From Moduliflexus sp964602655 (lineage in GTDB: Bacteria > Moduliflexota > Moduliflexia > Moduliflexales > Moduliflexaceae), in the NCBI GenBank assembly GCA_964602655.1, contig CAZRSF010000011.1, positions 1 to 64,000 of the forward strand: a DNA stretch of 64,000 nucleotides, written 5' to 3'. Numbering within the stretch: the stretch's first letter is position 1; each line of letters opens with the position of its first letter. Below are positions 1-9,417 of this stretch, in pieces. The notes under the pieces were generated by a model. That model was given only the letters and a program-made list of their open reading frames with translations, was not told the origin of the DNA and did not search any database. The position numbers were made by a program, and so were the translations under genes.

Positions 1-16
1 ATCTGGTAACATCCCC

Positions 17-49
17 AGACTTCCGAGGTCTTCAAGACCTCGGAAGTCT
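17..49. repeat. Start-proximal palindrome, copy 1
   Basis: Two perfect 16-base complementary arms (17-32 and 34-49) around a single central base, with the core CCGAGGTCTTCAAGACCTCGG split across the centre. It ends 18 bases before the start codon of the heparinase-like gene. The same core recurs at 59978-60010 with different but still complementary outer bases. No T-run follows, so it is not an obvious terminator. Confidence 0.85.
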
Positions 50-67
50 TTCACCACAGAGGTCGCG

Positions 68-1981
68 ATGTTGACTCAGCGCTATAATCACGCATTTCTC
101 AAAGAACACCTACTTCCGCAGCAGCAATGGCGGCCATTTCCTCCGGCGCATGATCGGCAAACATGGGAAGCAGTGGCATCGAATCCGCAGTATCGCGGCC
201 TGACCCAATTCCTGATTCAGGCTGCCGAACAACAGCAGGGCGTTCCCTGGCCGACGCTTCCGGCCACGCTGTATATGGAATTTGTCCGCACCGGCAACCG
301 GTCGCATTACGAGCAATTCTATTTCGAACGCCGCCAACGGCTCGCCACGTTCGTGCTGGCGGAATGCCTGGACTATCGAGGACGTTTCCTGGATGATATG
401 GTCAACGGACTCTGGGAAATCATGGGGGAAGTGACATGGTGTCTTCCTGCCCATGCGCGGCAGATCGGCGCTGATTACTACGCGCATGATCCCTTGCCCC
501 GCCAATCGCCGGAATTTGTGGATTTGTTTGCGTGTGAGACGGCGATGGTGCTGGCAGAAGCCTTGTATCTGCTTCAGGATGCGCTGGAATCGCTGTCGTT
601 CGCGTTATGCGAGCGCCTCCGTTCCCATATTCTCACCCGCGTGGTCATTCCGGTGGAAACCCGCTACGATTTCTGGTGGATGAAGGGCGAACTGAATTGG
701 GGACCCTGGTGCGCTTCGAATGCCCTCGGCGCAGCCATGTATCTGATTGATGACCCGGCGCGGCTCGCTCTGCTGACTTACAAAATGATGAGCGTGGTAG
801 ATCGTTTCATCGGCACCTATGGCGCGGATGGCGGCTGCGATGAAGGCCCGATGTACTGGGGCGTCGCCGCCGGGGCGATGCTGATCTTCCTTGAACTGCT
901 GCATTCCCGAACGAATGGCGCAATAGATGTGTATCGAGAGCCGTTGATTCGAAATATGGGGCGGTTCATCGTCTCCACGCATTTAGCCGGGAAATGGTTT
1001 GCCAATTTTGCGGATGCGTCGGCGCAAATTTCAATCAAACAGGCTGTCACCTATCGTTATGGCGAACGCATTCAGGATGAGTCCATGCAGCAGCTTGCGT
1101 TAGCGTTTGCCTCGGAACTGCGCACAACCGGGCAGGAAGGCGCAACCTTGCTGCGCGAACATACCGGCGGCGCGCTGATTCACATCCTCCGCGATCTCTT
1201 CTGGATGCCCGCCGAACGCTCCGCTGCTGCCGATTGTCAGACGCAACCGGTCTGGCTGCCGGACGTGCAGGCGCTTATTGCCAGAGAACAGCCGGAAGAT
1301 GGGCAGGGACTCGTGTTGGCGGCGAAAGGCGGGCATAATGGCGAAAATCATAATCATAACGATGTCGGACACTGCATTATTTTTCTGGATGGACAACCCG
1401 GCATCATTGATATTGGGCGGGGAACATATACGCGCCAGACTTTCGGCGCAGAGCGCTATGAGTTGTGGTACACTCGCGCCGCCGGACACAATGCCCCTAT
1501 CGTCAACGGTGTCGAGCAGGCGGCAGGACGTGAATTTCGCGCCAGCAACGCGACCTTTGTCGAAGAAGGCGCAACCCAAACCTTTGCGATGAACTTAGAA
1601 TCGGCTTATCCGAAGGAAGCGGGCTTACGGAGCTTACGGCGAACCGTGACGTTCGAGCAAACACGTCCGGCGCGGATTCGGATTCAGGACGAGTTCGAAA
1701 CCGAGTCAGATATACCAACGTTTGAGGTGAACCTGTTTACTCCGCAACAGGTTCGAATACCTCGCGCAGGAAGGCTGCTGATTCAGACGCAGCCCCGGCC
1801 ATTGTCACTGACCTACGATCCCGAACGCCTGCGCATCGAAATCGTCGCAGTCGGTTTGGACGATTCGACGCTTCGACGAGTCTGGGGAGAACAGGTCTTC
1901 AAGCTCGTGTTTACCTATCATAATTCAGGCCGAACGGGCGATTATACCTTTCTTTTCCAGGCGTCCGGCAACGAGAGATAA
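68..1981 (+). CDS. Heparinase II/III family polysaccharide lyase
   Basis: A 637-residue protein matching the heparinase II/III superfamily, whose members cleave uronic-acid polysaccharides by beta-elimination. The N-terminal half is alpha-helical, as in the alpha/alpha toroid of the family. The diagnostic segment lies around residues 421-435, with HNGENHNHNDVGH followed by the IDIGRGTYT stretch, which supplies the conserved His/Asn residues and leads into the beta-sandwich half. No signal peptide is visible, so it may act in the cytoplasm on imported oligosaccharides, unlike the secreted enzymes. The start is ATG at 68, with a weak AGAGGT upstream just after a palindrome. The true substrate (heparin, alginate, other uronate polymers) cannot be told from sequence. 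The upstream neighbour lies outside the window. Confidence 0.85.
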   Translation: MLTQRYNHAFLKEHLLPQQQWRPFPPAHDRQTWEAVASNPQYRGLTQFLIQAAEQQQGVPWPTLPATLYMEFVRTGNRSHYEQFYFERRQRLATFVLAECLDYRGRFLDDMVNGLWEIMGEVTWCLPAHARQIGADYYAHDPLPRQSPEFVDLFACETAMVLAEALYLLQDALESLSFALCERLRSHILTRVVIPVETRYDFWWMKGELNWGPWCASNALGAAMYLIDDPARLALLTYKMMSVVDRFIGTYGADGGCDEGPMYWGVAAGAMLIFLELLHSRTNGAIDVYREPLIRNMGRFIVSTHLAGKWFANFADASAQISIKQAVTYRYGERIQDESMQQLALAFASELRTTGQEGATLLREHTGGALIHILRDLFWMPAERSAAADCQTQPVWLPDVQALIAREQPEDGQGLVLAAKGGHNGENHNHNDVGHCIIFLDGQPGIIDIGRGTYTRQTFGAERYELWYTRAAGHNAPIVNGVEQAAGREFRASNATFVEEGATQTFAMNLESAYPKEAGLRSLRRTVTFEQTRPARIRIQDEFETESDIPTFEVNLFTPQQVRIPRAGRLLIQTQPRPLSLTYDPERLRIEIVAVGLDDSTLRRVWGEQVFKLVFTYHNSGRTGDYTFLFQASGNER

Positions 1982-1997
1982 CAATCCTATGTGATTC

Positions 1998-2189
1998 GTG
2001 TCACAGCTTATACTCCTGACAGTGTTACGGATGCGCTTTGTCGAACATAATTTGCAATACGAAGAAACCTGCATGATTGACAGCGATCTCGACAACTACG
2101 CCAGAATCACCTGTTATCTGCACCAGCCTGGCAGCGAAACCGACAACCCCGAACTTGAAGCGCTGTTTATTGTTCATGAGGAAGATTAG
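1998..2189 (+). CDS. Doubtful small hypothetical ORF
   Basis: An open frame of up to 63 codons with a GTG start at 1998 or ATG at 2031. It follows the heparinase-like gene by 16 bases and ends 61 bases before a terminator-like hairpin. The C-terminal part is acidic (ends VHEED). No family is recognised and no good ribosome-binding site is seen. It could equally be non-coding sequence or a decayed gene end. Confidence 0.25.
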   Translation: MSQLILLTVLRMRFVEHNLQYEETCMIDSDLDNYARITCYLHQPGSETDNPELEALFIVHEED

Positions 2190-2250
2190 GACTCCCCCAT
2201 CGAGCATCCGACGCCGGACTTCTGGGAACGTCTGCCGTTATAACGAATCA

Positions 2251-2290
2251 AACCTCACAGGTTTCCGAAACCTGTGAGGTTTTTCTTTTA
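2251..2290 (+). terminator. Palindrome acting as likely intrinsic terminator
   Basis: Perfect 14-base arms (AACCTCACAGGTTT at 2251-2264 and its complement at 2268-2281) with a 3-base loop, followed directly by a T-rich run. It belongs by design to the same palindrome set as the copies near start codons, but here its position and T-run fit a terminator for the heparinase transcript. Confidence 0.65.
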
Positions 2291-2762
2291 AAATTTTTTA
2301 TTTTTCTCCTTGACAGAACCTCACATCATTTCTTATCGTAGATACAACGTTAGTCATGACAACGGAACAATCATTTTTCGAATGTTTCATCAATGCCATC
2401 TTTTTGACGGACAGGAAAATAGTTATGAACTCAGCATCGCAACAATATGACATGATTCGCGTCAACGCCGCAAATGCGCGGTGTGCGCGATGCTCTTTCC
2501 TGAGCCTGCCTCTTTCTCTTCTTCTCCCCCGAAGCGGGGGATTCTGCCTATAAGTCGAGCAAAACGGTCGCCAAATCGTCCGAAACGCTCGCACATCTCT
2601 TTTTCGATGTACCAAACACATACAAGATCGCGTTGTCTGTGAGAATTTGACTGCGCTTATCCCGAAGACGCCTTCGATAAGGCACGAACGTGGATATGTT
2701 GGCGGCTGATTTTCCTGATTGACCGCGATGTGCATGAATTTTTCATGATAATGTAGTCCGCA
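2291..2762. other. Spacer without a recognisable gene
   Basis: Frames here are short and of poor coding character on both strands. A TTGACA hexamer at 2310-2315 could be a -35 box but has no convincing partner. A CCCCCGAAGCGGGGG hairpin lies near 2526-2540. A minus-strand frame between about 2550 and 2700 reads as plausible protein but matches nothing I recognise, so it may be a decayed gene. Confidence 0.4.
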
Positions 2763-2830
2763 TACCGCGAACGTCCCCGTTCGTCGTGTGCGCTGTGAGT
2801 GTCATTCTGCGAACGAGGACGTTCGCGGTA
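2763..2830. repeat. Long inverted repeat, TACCGCGAACG type
   Basis: Arms of 21 bases (2763-2783 and 2810-2830) are complementary with one mismatch and enclose about 26 bases. Each arm also contains an internal hairpin. A second element of the same plan, with different but complementary arm bases, lies at 44552-44622. Confidence 0.75.
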
Positions 2831-2840
2831 CGTAACAACA

Positions 2841-2873
2841 AGCGCTTTCAGGGTTTCGAACCCTGACAGGGCT
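2841..2873. repeat. Start-proximal palindrome, copy upstream of leuA
   Basis: A 33-base imperfect palindrome centred on GGGTTTCGAACCC, with AGCGCTTTCA on the left and TGACAGGGCT on the right. It ends 20 bases before the leuA start codon, leaving room only for the GGAGA ribosome-binding site. Confidence 0.75.
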
Positions 2874-2893
2874 ATAAACAATGGAGAACAATT

Positions 2894-4570
2894 ATGAAAC
2901 GCATGAATTTTGATCGATATCGCCCCTTTCCGCCAGTCAATTTACCGGATCGGCAATGGCCAAATAACACTATCACCAAAGCGCCGATCTGGTGCAGCGT
3001 GGATTTGCGCGACGGCAATCAGGCGTTGCGCGTGCCGATGAATGTAGAAGAAAAGCTGAAATTATTCGAACTGCTGCTGGAAGTCGGCTTCAAAGAAATC
3101 GAAATCGGTTTTCCGTCGGCGGCGCAGGTGGAGTTCGAGTTTGCGCGGCTGCTGATCGAAGAAAAACGGATTCCCGACGACGTGACGATTCAGGTGTTAG
3201 TGCAATGCCGCGAGCATCTGATCAAAACGACGTTCGAAGCGCTGGAAGGCGTGAATAAGGCGATTGTGCATTTTTATAACTCGACCTCGACCTTGCAGCG
3301 CGATGTCGTGTTCGGCATGAATCAGGCGCAGATCAAGGAGATCGCGATTCAGGGCGCGACATGGGCGAAGCAGTACAGAGATGAATATGATAACCCTGGC
3401 ATTCGTTTCGAATATTCGCCGGAAAGTTTTACCGGCACGGAATTGGACTATGCGGTTGACGTCTGCCATGCGGTCATAGATGTCATCGAACCGACGCCCG
3501 CGAATCCGCTGATTCTGAATCTGCCGTCAACGGTGGAAATGGCGACGGCCAACGTTCACGCTGACCAGATCGAATGGTTCTGCCGCCATATCAACCATCG
3601 CGACAGCGTCTTGATCAGCCTGCATACGCACAATGATCGCGGCACGGCGGTCGCGGCGACGGAATTGGCGGTGATGGCGGGCGCGGATCGCGTGGAAGGG
3701 ACGCTGTTCGGCAACGGTGAACGCACCGGCAATATGGATGTCGTGACCATGTCTTTGAATCTGTTTTCGCAAGGCGTCGATCCGAAATTGGATTTCACCA
3801 ACATCAACCATGTCCGTGATATTTACAAAGAATGTACGCACATGGATATTCATCCGCGCCATCCGTATGTCGGCGAATTGGTCTATACCGCGTTTTCCGG
3901 CTCGCATCAGGACGCCATCAATAAAGGGATGACACTGCATGAAACCCGCGGCGACACGCACTGGGATGTGCCGTATCTGCCGATTGATCCGCAGGATGTC
4001 GGGCGATCCTACGAATCCATCATCCGCATCAACAGCCAGTCCGGCAAAGGAGGCGTGGCGTATATCATGGATCGCGAATTCGGCTTCAAAATGCCGAAAT
4101 CCATGCACCCCGAATTCGGACGGATTATTCAGAAAATCACGGATGAAACCGGCGATGAATTGCCGGCGCAGAAAATCTTCGAGGTGTTCGAACAGGAATA
4201 TCTGAAGCGGGCGTATCCCTACCGTTTAAAGGAATGCCATATTCATGTGGACGCAATGGGCGACGCCGAATCCGGCACGATGGTCAAAGCGGTCGTGGCG
4301 ATAGATGGGCATGATATTGAATTCGAGGGCAAAGGCAACGGGCCGATTGATGCCTTTGTCAGAGGGATGAACGAACAGTCCGACCTCCAATTCTCGCTGC
4401 AATCGTATTCGGAGCACGACATCGATCACGGCTCGTCGTCCCGCGCTGCCGCCTATATTGGCCTCAAGAAGAAATCCGGACGTTCCGCCTTCGGCGTCGG
4501 TATAGATGCGAACATCAATCTGGCCTCGATCAAGGCGATTTTGTGCGCGCTGAACCGGTTAGAAGAGTAG
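2894..4570 (+). CDS. leuA: 2-isopropylmalate synthase (LeuA type 2)
   Basis: Catalyses condensation of acetyl-CoA with 2-oxoisovalerate, the first committed step of leucine synthesis. At 558 residues it matches the longer actinobacterial-type LeuA, which opens with a segment like YRPFPPVNLPDRQWP. The TIM-barrel catalytic domain carries SVDLRDGNQAL near residue 36, LHTHNDRGTAVA near 246 and the GNGERTGN segment near 277. The C-terminal third is the LeuA dimerisation and leucine-binding regulatory domain, ending near GVGIDANINLASIKAI. The start at 2894 has GGAGA eight bases upstream; a second ATG three codons later is also possible. No leuB, leuC or leuD is adjacent, so the pathway is split in this genome. 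No leader peptide or T-box is seen upstream, only palindromes. Confidence 0.95.
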   Translation: MKRMNFDRYRPFPPVNLPDRQWPNNTITKAPIWCSVDLRDGNQALRVPMNVEEKLKLFELLLEVGFKEIEIGFPSAAQVEFEFARLLIEEKRIPDDVTIQVLVQCREHLIKTTFEALEGVNKAIVHFYNSTSTLQRDVVFGMNQAQIKEIAIQGATWAKQYRDEYDNPGIRFEYSPESFTGTELDYAVDVCHAVIDVIEPTPANPLILNLPSTVEMATANVHADQIEWFCRHINHRDSVLISLHTHNDRGTAVAATELAVMAGADRVEGTLFGNGERTGNMDVVTMSLNLFSQGVDPKLDFTNINHVRDIYKECTHMDIHPRHPYVGELVYTAFSGSHQDAINKGMTLHETRGDTHWDVPYLPIDPQDVGRSYESIIRINSQSGKGGVAYIMDREFGFKMPKSMHPEFGRIIQKITDETGDELPAQKIFEVFEQEYLKRAYPYRLKECHIHVDAMGDAESGTMVKAVVAIDGHDIEFEGKGNGPIDAFVRGMNEQSDLQFSLQSYSEHDIDHGSSSRAAAYIGLKKKSGRSAFGVGIDANINLASIKAILCALNRLEE

Positions 4571-4579
4571 AACCACGTA

Positions 4580-4604
4580 GAGACGCCCCCCGTTGGGGCG
4601 TCTC
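4580..4604. repeat. Hairpin GAGACGCCCC after leuA
   Basis: Perfect 10-base stem (4580-4589 with 4595-4604) and 5-base loop, ten bases after the leuA stop. It sits where a terminator would, but is followed by CCCAAAAA instead of a T-run. Similar GTAGAGACGCCCC hairpins are common dispersed repeats in environmental bacteria. Confidence 0.6.
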
Positions 4605-4847
4605 CCAAAAACACATTTACTCCTGTTGAATCAAAGTCTCTAATCGAAACGTATCCTTCTTCCCTATTGTTAGGAAACTCTTTTCAAGCATGTAATTCAA
4701 AAACTACCTGAAGTATTGTCTTGAAAATAGATGAAATTTTGTACAAATTTTCCTTGTCGAAATTATCAAAGCCTGTTGCTATCAATTTCGGTGATAAGAC
4801 GATAATCGTTTTTGATGTATAAACTCAAGCCTGCACAGGGGGGCATT
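4605..4847 (+). promoter_or_regulatory. AT-rich leader of the WD40/kinase cassette
   Basis: About 240 bases rich in A and T compared with neighbours, with no gene. A 10-base palindrome TTTGTACAAA lies at about 4738-4747 and could be an operator. No clear -35/-10 pair can be assigned, so the promoter is inferred from position only. Confidence 0.3.
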
Positions 4848-7373
4848 ATGCTTAATATCGTCGGAAAGAACGCACGAATCATTATTCTCTGCTGGAGTTT
4901 TTTATGTAGTACGTATCTCATTATGAGTTTCTTTCAGGAATCGGTGACAGATTCTCCTCTTCCTCTTCCCTGGTTTGGGGCGGCTGATTTTGTTGAAAAT
5001 TCTACCGGCGATGTGTATATTGCCGCAGCACTGGTTCCTCGTATTGACAAATACTCCAATTCAGGCCGTTTGCTCGCTTCTTTTTCCTCCCCAGAACGCC
5101 GATACCCTGCAAGTGTACGATTAGCTGCCGGCTCAGATGGTACGCTTTATGTCAAAACCAGGGAGGGTGTTGTCAGCTATTCGGCAACATTTGACTTGCT
5201 CTCAGAACTAAAGGCCCCTGATGATAACGTTTTCTGGAAACTCAATGACCATGCGACAGTGTTTGCCTCGTCAGAAAGTACCTCAGTTCCTTCAGGGCTG
5301 ATTCATCCGGGAGAAACGCTTTTTCCTACTGAATCCCGCAAGCAGTTCGAATGCGTAGACGGAACGCTGCTGCGTCATGGCGGTTCTGGATTACAACGGA
5401 TAACCGCAACGGGTGAAATGGTTAGATATTATGGCACTCCCTGGTATTTTTTTCTCTTCCGATTCCCGTGGCCGGCTCTTGCTTCAGGTGTTCTGCTATT
5501 GGTCTTTCTCATTATCCCGGCGATACATCTGCCTCGTATTTCTATCCTGCCTCCTGAGCGCGCAAGGGAACGTTCGATCCTGTTTGTTGGAAAAACCCGT
5601 GACAACAAACTGCATTCCGTTGTAGTTCAGAATGTTTCAGAACACGAAACCGATCTTCTTTTTCTGCCAGATTGGACGACCCGCGTAAAGCATGTTTTTC
5701 TGATGACACTTGTCATGGGAATGAGCATGGCCGCAGCAATCGCGATGCTCTACATCAGTGTTCGACATGCACCCGGGTGGATGGCGGTCGAAGTGGGAAC
5801 GTCGTGGTTGAAGATATTGATGGAGATCACGATCATTCTCCCGCCAGTGTATCTGATACTTTGGGCGGGATTTGTTATTGTGTATAGTCTCGCCGGATGT
5901 GAAAAACTGACAATTGACACATCTGAGAGGGAGATCGGTTTTTTCGAACGTTTTGTTTTGTTGAAATCTCCATTTCATCTGGAGGTTATGTTTAAGCGAA
6001 TGGCAGCGCCGTTCGAAGAGACGCAAGTTCATTTGCACTCGCCGCATTCATTCGTCAACAATACATTTCCGCAAGCCAATAGACTGACGCTGTGGTTTGG
6101 AAGAAAAAAAGTTATTCTTGCCAAAGACTATTCGGATGCTGCTCGTCAGCATGCATTCGAGTATCTGCAAACATATATCCCTCAGCATCAACAGAGCCGA
6201 CAAAGCTCCGGGCAGGCGCAACTCAGACGCGCGCTTTTATATATGCTTCTGGGAATTGCAATATTCATCGGTTTCGGGCCATTAGCGTACATGTTTCTGA
6301 AGCCAAATCCCAAACCGCCGCATACGACCCGAATCTCTCATGCGGTGAAACAACATCAAGATGTTCCCGCAGCGTTCAGCTTGCATGGGACTGATGATGT
6401 CGAATCTCTGAGTTTTTCGCCTGACGGAGCGCGTCTTGTGACAGCCGGTCGCAATTCTCTGACCCTTTGGGATGTGCGCTCGCAAAAAATTCTGCGCAGG
6501 CTGCAACGCGGAACAAGCACTCGCAAGGTTCACTTTCTGCCTGATGCGCGTACGATTTTTTCCATTCCCATTTATGCCGACGATATCAAAGAGTTTCTTC
6601 TTTGGAATACGGATACAGACGTGAAAACTCGCCTGTCTTCAAGCGCTTTTAAGGAGATCGCTGAGAGCCGCTTAGACATTTCTACCTTTAATGCGGGTCT
6701 ATTCGCCGGAGTGGATTATAGTGCCGAGCAACCTGTCAGGGTGTGGCGTTTACATGATGGACGCCTGATCCGTTCTTTTCGTCTTTCATTCAACAATTTG
6801 AGCAGAATCGAAGACCTGGCAATTTCAGATGATGGTCAACTCTTAGCTGTTGCCTATGAACTGAGTGAACGATTTCTCTGGATGGGCGGAGCCATTGGGC
6901 CACCACGCATTGCGATATTTCGTATCGAAACAGGCGAAGAGATTCAGAAATCCCTGGCGGGACACGGCCGGTATGATCTGCATTCAGCCTTTTCTCCTGA
7001 CAACCAATATCTCGCATCCGGCGGAGAAGACGAACAACTGATGGTCTGGAACATTGCACAGCCGGAGAACAGCATGACATTTACAGGGCATAATGTCGAG
7101 ATTACTGATGTAGCCTATTCCCCTGACGGACAGTGGTTAGTCTCTGTTGCCGGTGAGTATGTGAGAAGTTCCTGTCCACGCGGCGAAATAAAAATCTGGG
7201 ACATGAAAAGTCATCGTGGCGTGATGGCGATGAAAACTCTGTATGCCGCGCATGATGCCGAATTTTCACCGGACGGTAAATTGTTGGCTGTTGCGACAGC
7301 GTGTGATGAAAACAAAGAGGCCGTGTTGATATGGGAAATGAGTACTCTTAACGCAGAATTTCAGGGGAACTGA
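4848..7373 (+). CDS. Membrane protein with C-terminal WD40 repeats
   Basis: An 841-residue protein of unknown function. Helix 1 (about residues 9-30) is followed by an extracytoplasmic beta-rich region with short repeats resembling NHL or SMP-30 blades, then helices near 199-228, 282-306, 321-350 and 460-484. From about 515 to the end there are WD40-type repeats with SFSPDGARLVTAG, AFSPDNQYLASGG, AYSPDGQWLVS and EFSPDGKLLAVA. The section around helices 3 and 4 resembles the two-helix module of the two kinases downstream. The start at 4848 is chosen because AGGGGGG ends four bases before it; in-frame TTG/ATG codons at 4812 and 4815 lack a site. One base separates its stop from the next start, so the genes are cotranscribed. 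With five helices the WD40 part may lie outside the membrane, if the N-terminus is inside. Confidence 0.8.
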   Translation: MLNIVGKNARIIILCWSFLCSTYLIMSFFQESVTDSPLPLPWFGAADFVENSTGDVYIAAALVPRIDKYSNSGRLLASFSSPERRYPASVRLAAGSDGTLYVKTREGVVSYSATFDLLSELKAPDDNVFWKLNDHATVFASSESTSVPSGLIHPGETLFPTESRKQFECVDGTLLRHGGSGLQRITATGEMVRYYGTPWYFFLFRFPWPALASGVLLLVFLIIPAIHLPRISILPPERARERSILFVGKTRDNKLHSVVVQNVSEHETDLLFLPDWTTRVKHVFLMTLVMGMSMAAAIAMLYISVRHAPGWMAVEVGTSWLKILMEITIILPPVYLILWAGFVIVYSLAGCEKLTIDTSEREIGFFERFVLLKSPFHLEVMFKRMAAPFEETQVHLHSPHSFVNNTFPQANRLTLWFGRKKVILAKDYSDAARQHAFEYLQTYIPQHQQSRQSSGQAQLRRALLYMLLGIAIFIGFGPLAYMFLKPNPKPPHTTRISHAVKQHQDVPAAFSLHGTDDVESLSFSPDGARLVTAGRNSLTLWDVRSQKILRRLQRGTSTRKVHFLPDARTIFSIPIYADDIKEFLLWNTDTDVKTRLSSSAFKEIAESRLDISTFNAGLFAGVDYSAEQPVRVWRLHDGRLIRSFRLSFNNLSRIEDLAISDDGQLLAVAYELSERFLWMGGAIGPPRIAIFRIETGEEIQKSLAGHGRYDLHSAFSPDNQYLASGGEDEQLMVWNIAQPENSMTFTGHNVEITDVAYSPDGQWLVSVAGEYVRSSCPRGEIKIWDMKSHRGVMAMKTLYAAHDAEFSPDGKLLAVATACDENKEAVLIWEMSTLNAEFQGN

Positions 7374-7374
7374 T

Positions 7375-9417
7375 ATGATGATTCGATTCCAGTGCCCATC
7401 ATGTAGGGCGCAATACCAGACAGATGAAAATAAATTGGCGCATGTTAATAAAGTGACATGCAAGAAATGCCAATCTGCTTTTGAGTGGAAGGAGGCCGCC
7501 GTTTACTTAACGACGCAGGCCGCTTCAAAAAAATCTGGAGAGGCGCAGGCGGAATTCACCGAACAACAAAATGTAAGCAACTGGTTACTCAAAGAGCGTT
7601 ATCGGATCGAGAGAATGATCGGAGAGGGAGGGCTGGCAACAACGTATCAAGCCTTGGACTTACAGACAGAACGCCCTGTTGCAGTGAAAGTACTTCACCT
7701 GGTACGGATGAAAGAGTGGAAAAATTTGGAGATGTTTGAGCGGGAGGCAAAAATCCTACAGCAGATCAATCATCCTCAGATTCCCGCGTATATTGACTAT
7801 TTTTCAGTGGAAACAGGTTCGGATATCCAATTTATTCTGGTACAGGAATATATTGAAGGTCACACACTGCAAGAGATCGTTGAGAAAGGCTCGCAAGCTT
7901 CCGAAAGTACGGCCATCAAACTCATCCGGCAGGTGGCGAATATCCTCAACTATTTGCACGCCCTCCGCCCTCCGGTTATTCACCGGGATATCAACCCCAA
8001 AAACATTCTTCTGGGAACTGACAAGAAGGTCTATCTTGTAGATTTCGGTGCCGTTCAAGAGAAAATACGAACGACCGGTTTCAGGGAAAGTTCTATTGTG
8101 GGAACATGTGGCTACGCGCCCTTCGAACAATTTAACGGTAAAGCGGTTCCGGCCTCGGATTACTACGCATTAGGAGGTACCTTGCTGTTTCTGCTGACTC
8201 GTAAACATCCATCAGAATTTCCGTTGAGAAATCTGAAACCTCTATTTCATGAGACCTTTCAGGCATCGCCTGTGGTCGTCCAGTTATTGGATGGACTTCT
8301 GGAACCTGATGTGAGAAAACGGATTGCTTCTCCAAATGAGATTACGGCGATTTATGAGCCGTCGGCTGTTGTAAAAAAACAGCGTACACCGCTCCGTGTG
8401 GAACAGCAGATCACGAAACCACCACAAACAGACATCGAAAAAGAGATCAAAAGCGCCGGGCATATTCTTTTCAGAATTCCCATGACAGATGCCAGGAAGA
8501 AACAGACCGATCTTGCGTCGAAAGACCTGTTTCAGATGTTTAAAAAGAAAAAAGACGACAAAGAGATGGTATTAGAATTTACGCCTCAATGGATCAATTT
8601 TAACAATGTCTGGAATGTGGCGACAGATTCGCTCCGCACAACTGATATTACCTGGCATATTGAGAACAATGTGCCGGTATTGGGCATAAATACGCATGAC
8701 GGCGAAACCTTTTACATTCAGGCGAATTTAAACGTCGCCGAGGTTATGTGGCTGGTTCAGGAATTGCTTATGCACCTTTCAACGTTGCCGGGAGAGCAAC
8801 GTGCCCTGCATGACGTGCCGAAAGAAACTGTGCCTGTTCGACGGGGCTTCTTTGCCAAACTATTTCCTCCCATGCACCTCGCCTTGAAACGCGACGAACA
8901 TGATAAAACAGTACGTTTCACGATCCCGACCGAGTCGGAATTGGCGGGCTGTTTAACGATGGGCATCGCGCTTCCGGTGATGTTTCTCACAATGGCGCTT
9001 CCTCCGAAAATATTTGGCCCCAAATTGGGAATGGCACTTTTGCCGTTTCTGTGGCTGTTTGTTATTGGCCCGTTGTTACTCCGGCTTCATTTTCTTATCA
9101 GCGCACGAACAATGATTTTGGAAATGACACCAGAGCATATTTTTATCAAGCATCGTCTCCTGAAATGGGATCAGCAGAAGTTCCCGCCGATCCCGCTTTC
9201 TGCCCTGCAAGAAAGCGATGTCAACTGGTTTGATCAGTTCGTAAATGTCAATAAAGGAAAGCGGCTTAAACTATCATTCGGAATCAACTATCGCGGCGCC
9301 ACATATACGATTGACGATCCCAAACTCGACTCGCACGCTCTTGAATGTTTGGTTCAGGACGTTCGGGACTATATCGCCCGACATTCACATCAAACAGGAG
9401 AGGAAAAATACGTATGA
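7375..9417 (+). CDS. Zinc-ribbon Ser/Thr protein kinase, membrane-anchored
   Basis: A 680-residue Hanks-type kinase. Residues 1-40 form an MJ0042-like zinc ribbon with Cys7, Cys10, Cys29 and Cys32. The kinase domain (about 76-330) has the glycine loop GEGGLATTY (83-91), Lys105 in PVAVKVL, helix-C Glu124, the RD-type catalytic loop with His203-Arg204-Asp205, and Asp223 in DFG, so it should be active. Two C-terminal modules follow: one near 390-465 with LEFTPQW, and one near 500-670 with two membrane helices, LEMTPEH and a final amphipathic helix. Kinase and tail are both predicted cytoplasmic. Start at 7375 (ATGATG, the second ATG also possible) follows the WD40 stop by one base. It overlaps the next kinase by four bases (ATGA). 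Confidence 0.9.
   Translation: MMIRFQCPSCRAQYQTDENKLAHVNKVTCKKCQSAFEWKEAAVYLTTQAASKKSGEAQAEFTEQQNVSNWLLKERYRIERMIGEGGLATTYQALDLQTERPVAVKVLHLVRMKEWKNLEMFEREAKILQQINHPQIPAYIDYFSVETGSDIQFILVQEYIEGHTLQEIVEKGSQASESTAIKLIRQVANILNYLHALRPPVIHRDINPKNILLGTDKKVYLVDFGAVQEKIRTTGFRESSIVGTCGYAPFEQFNGKAVPASDYYALGGTLLFLLTRKHPSEFPLRNLKPLFHETFQASPVVVQLLDGLLEPDVRKRIASPNEITAIYEPSAVVKKQRTPLRVEQQITKPPQTDIEKEIKSAGHILFRIPMTDARKKQTDLASKDLFQMFKKKKDDKEMVLEFTPQWINFNNVWNVATDSLRTTDITWHIENNVPVLGINTHDGETFYIQANLNVAEVMWLVQELLMHLSTLPGEQRALHDVPKETVPVRRGFFAKLFPPMHLALKRDEHDKTVRFTIPTESELAGCLTMGIALPVMFLTMALPPKIFGPKLGMALLPFLWLFVIGPLLLRLHFLISARTMILEMTPEHIFIKHRLLKWDQQKFPPIPLSALQESDVNWFDQFVNVNKGKRLKLSFGINYRGATYTIDDPKLDSHALECLVQDVRDYIARHSHQTGEEKYV

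Noticed and set aside
2298..2735. A 145-codon minus-strand frame in the spacer before leuA
   Set aside because: Its translation is rich in Arg, Cys and Ser with no recognisable motif, and it crosses hairpin repeats. It has the character of non-coding sequence.
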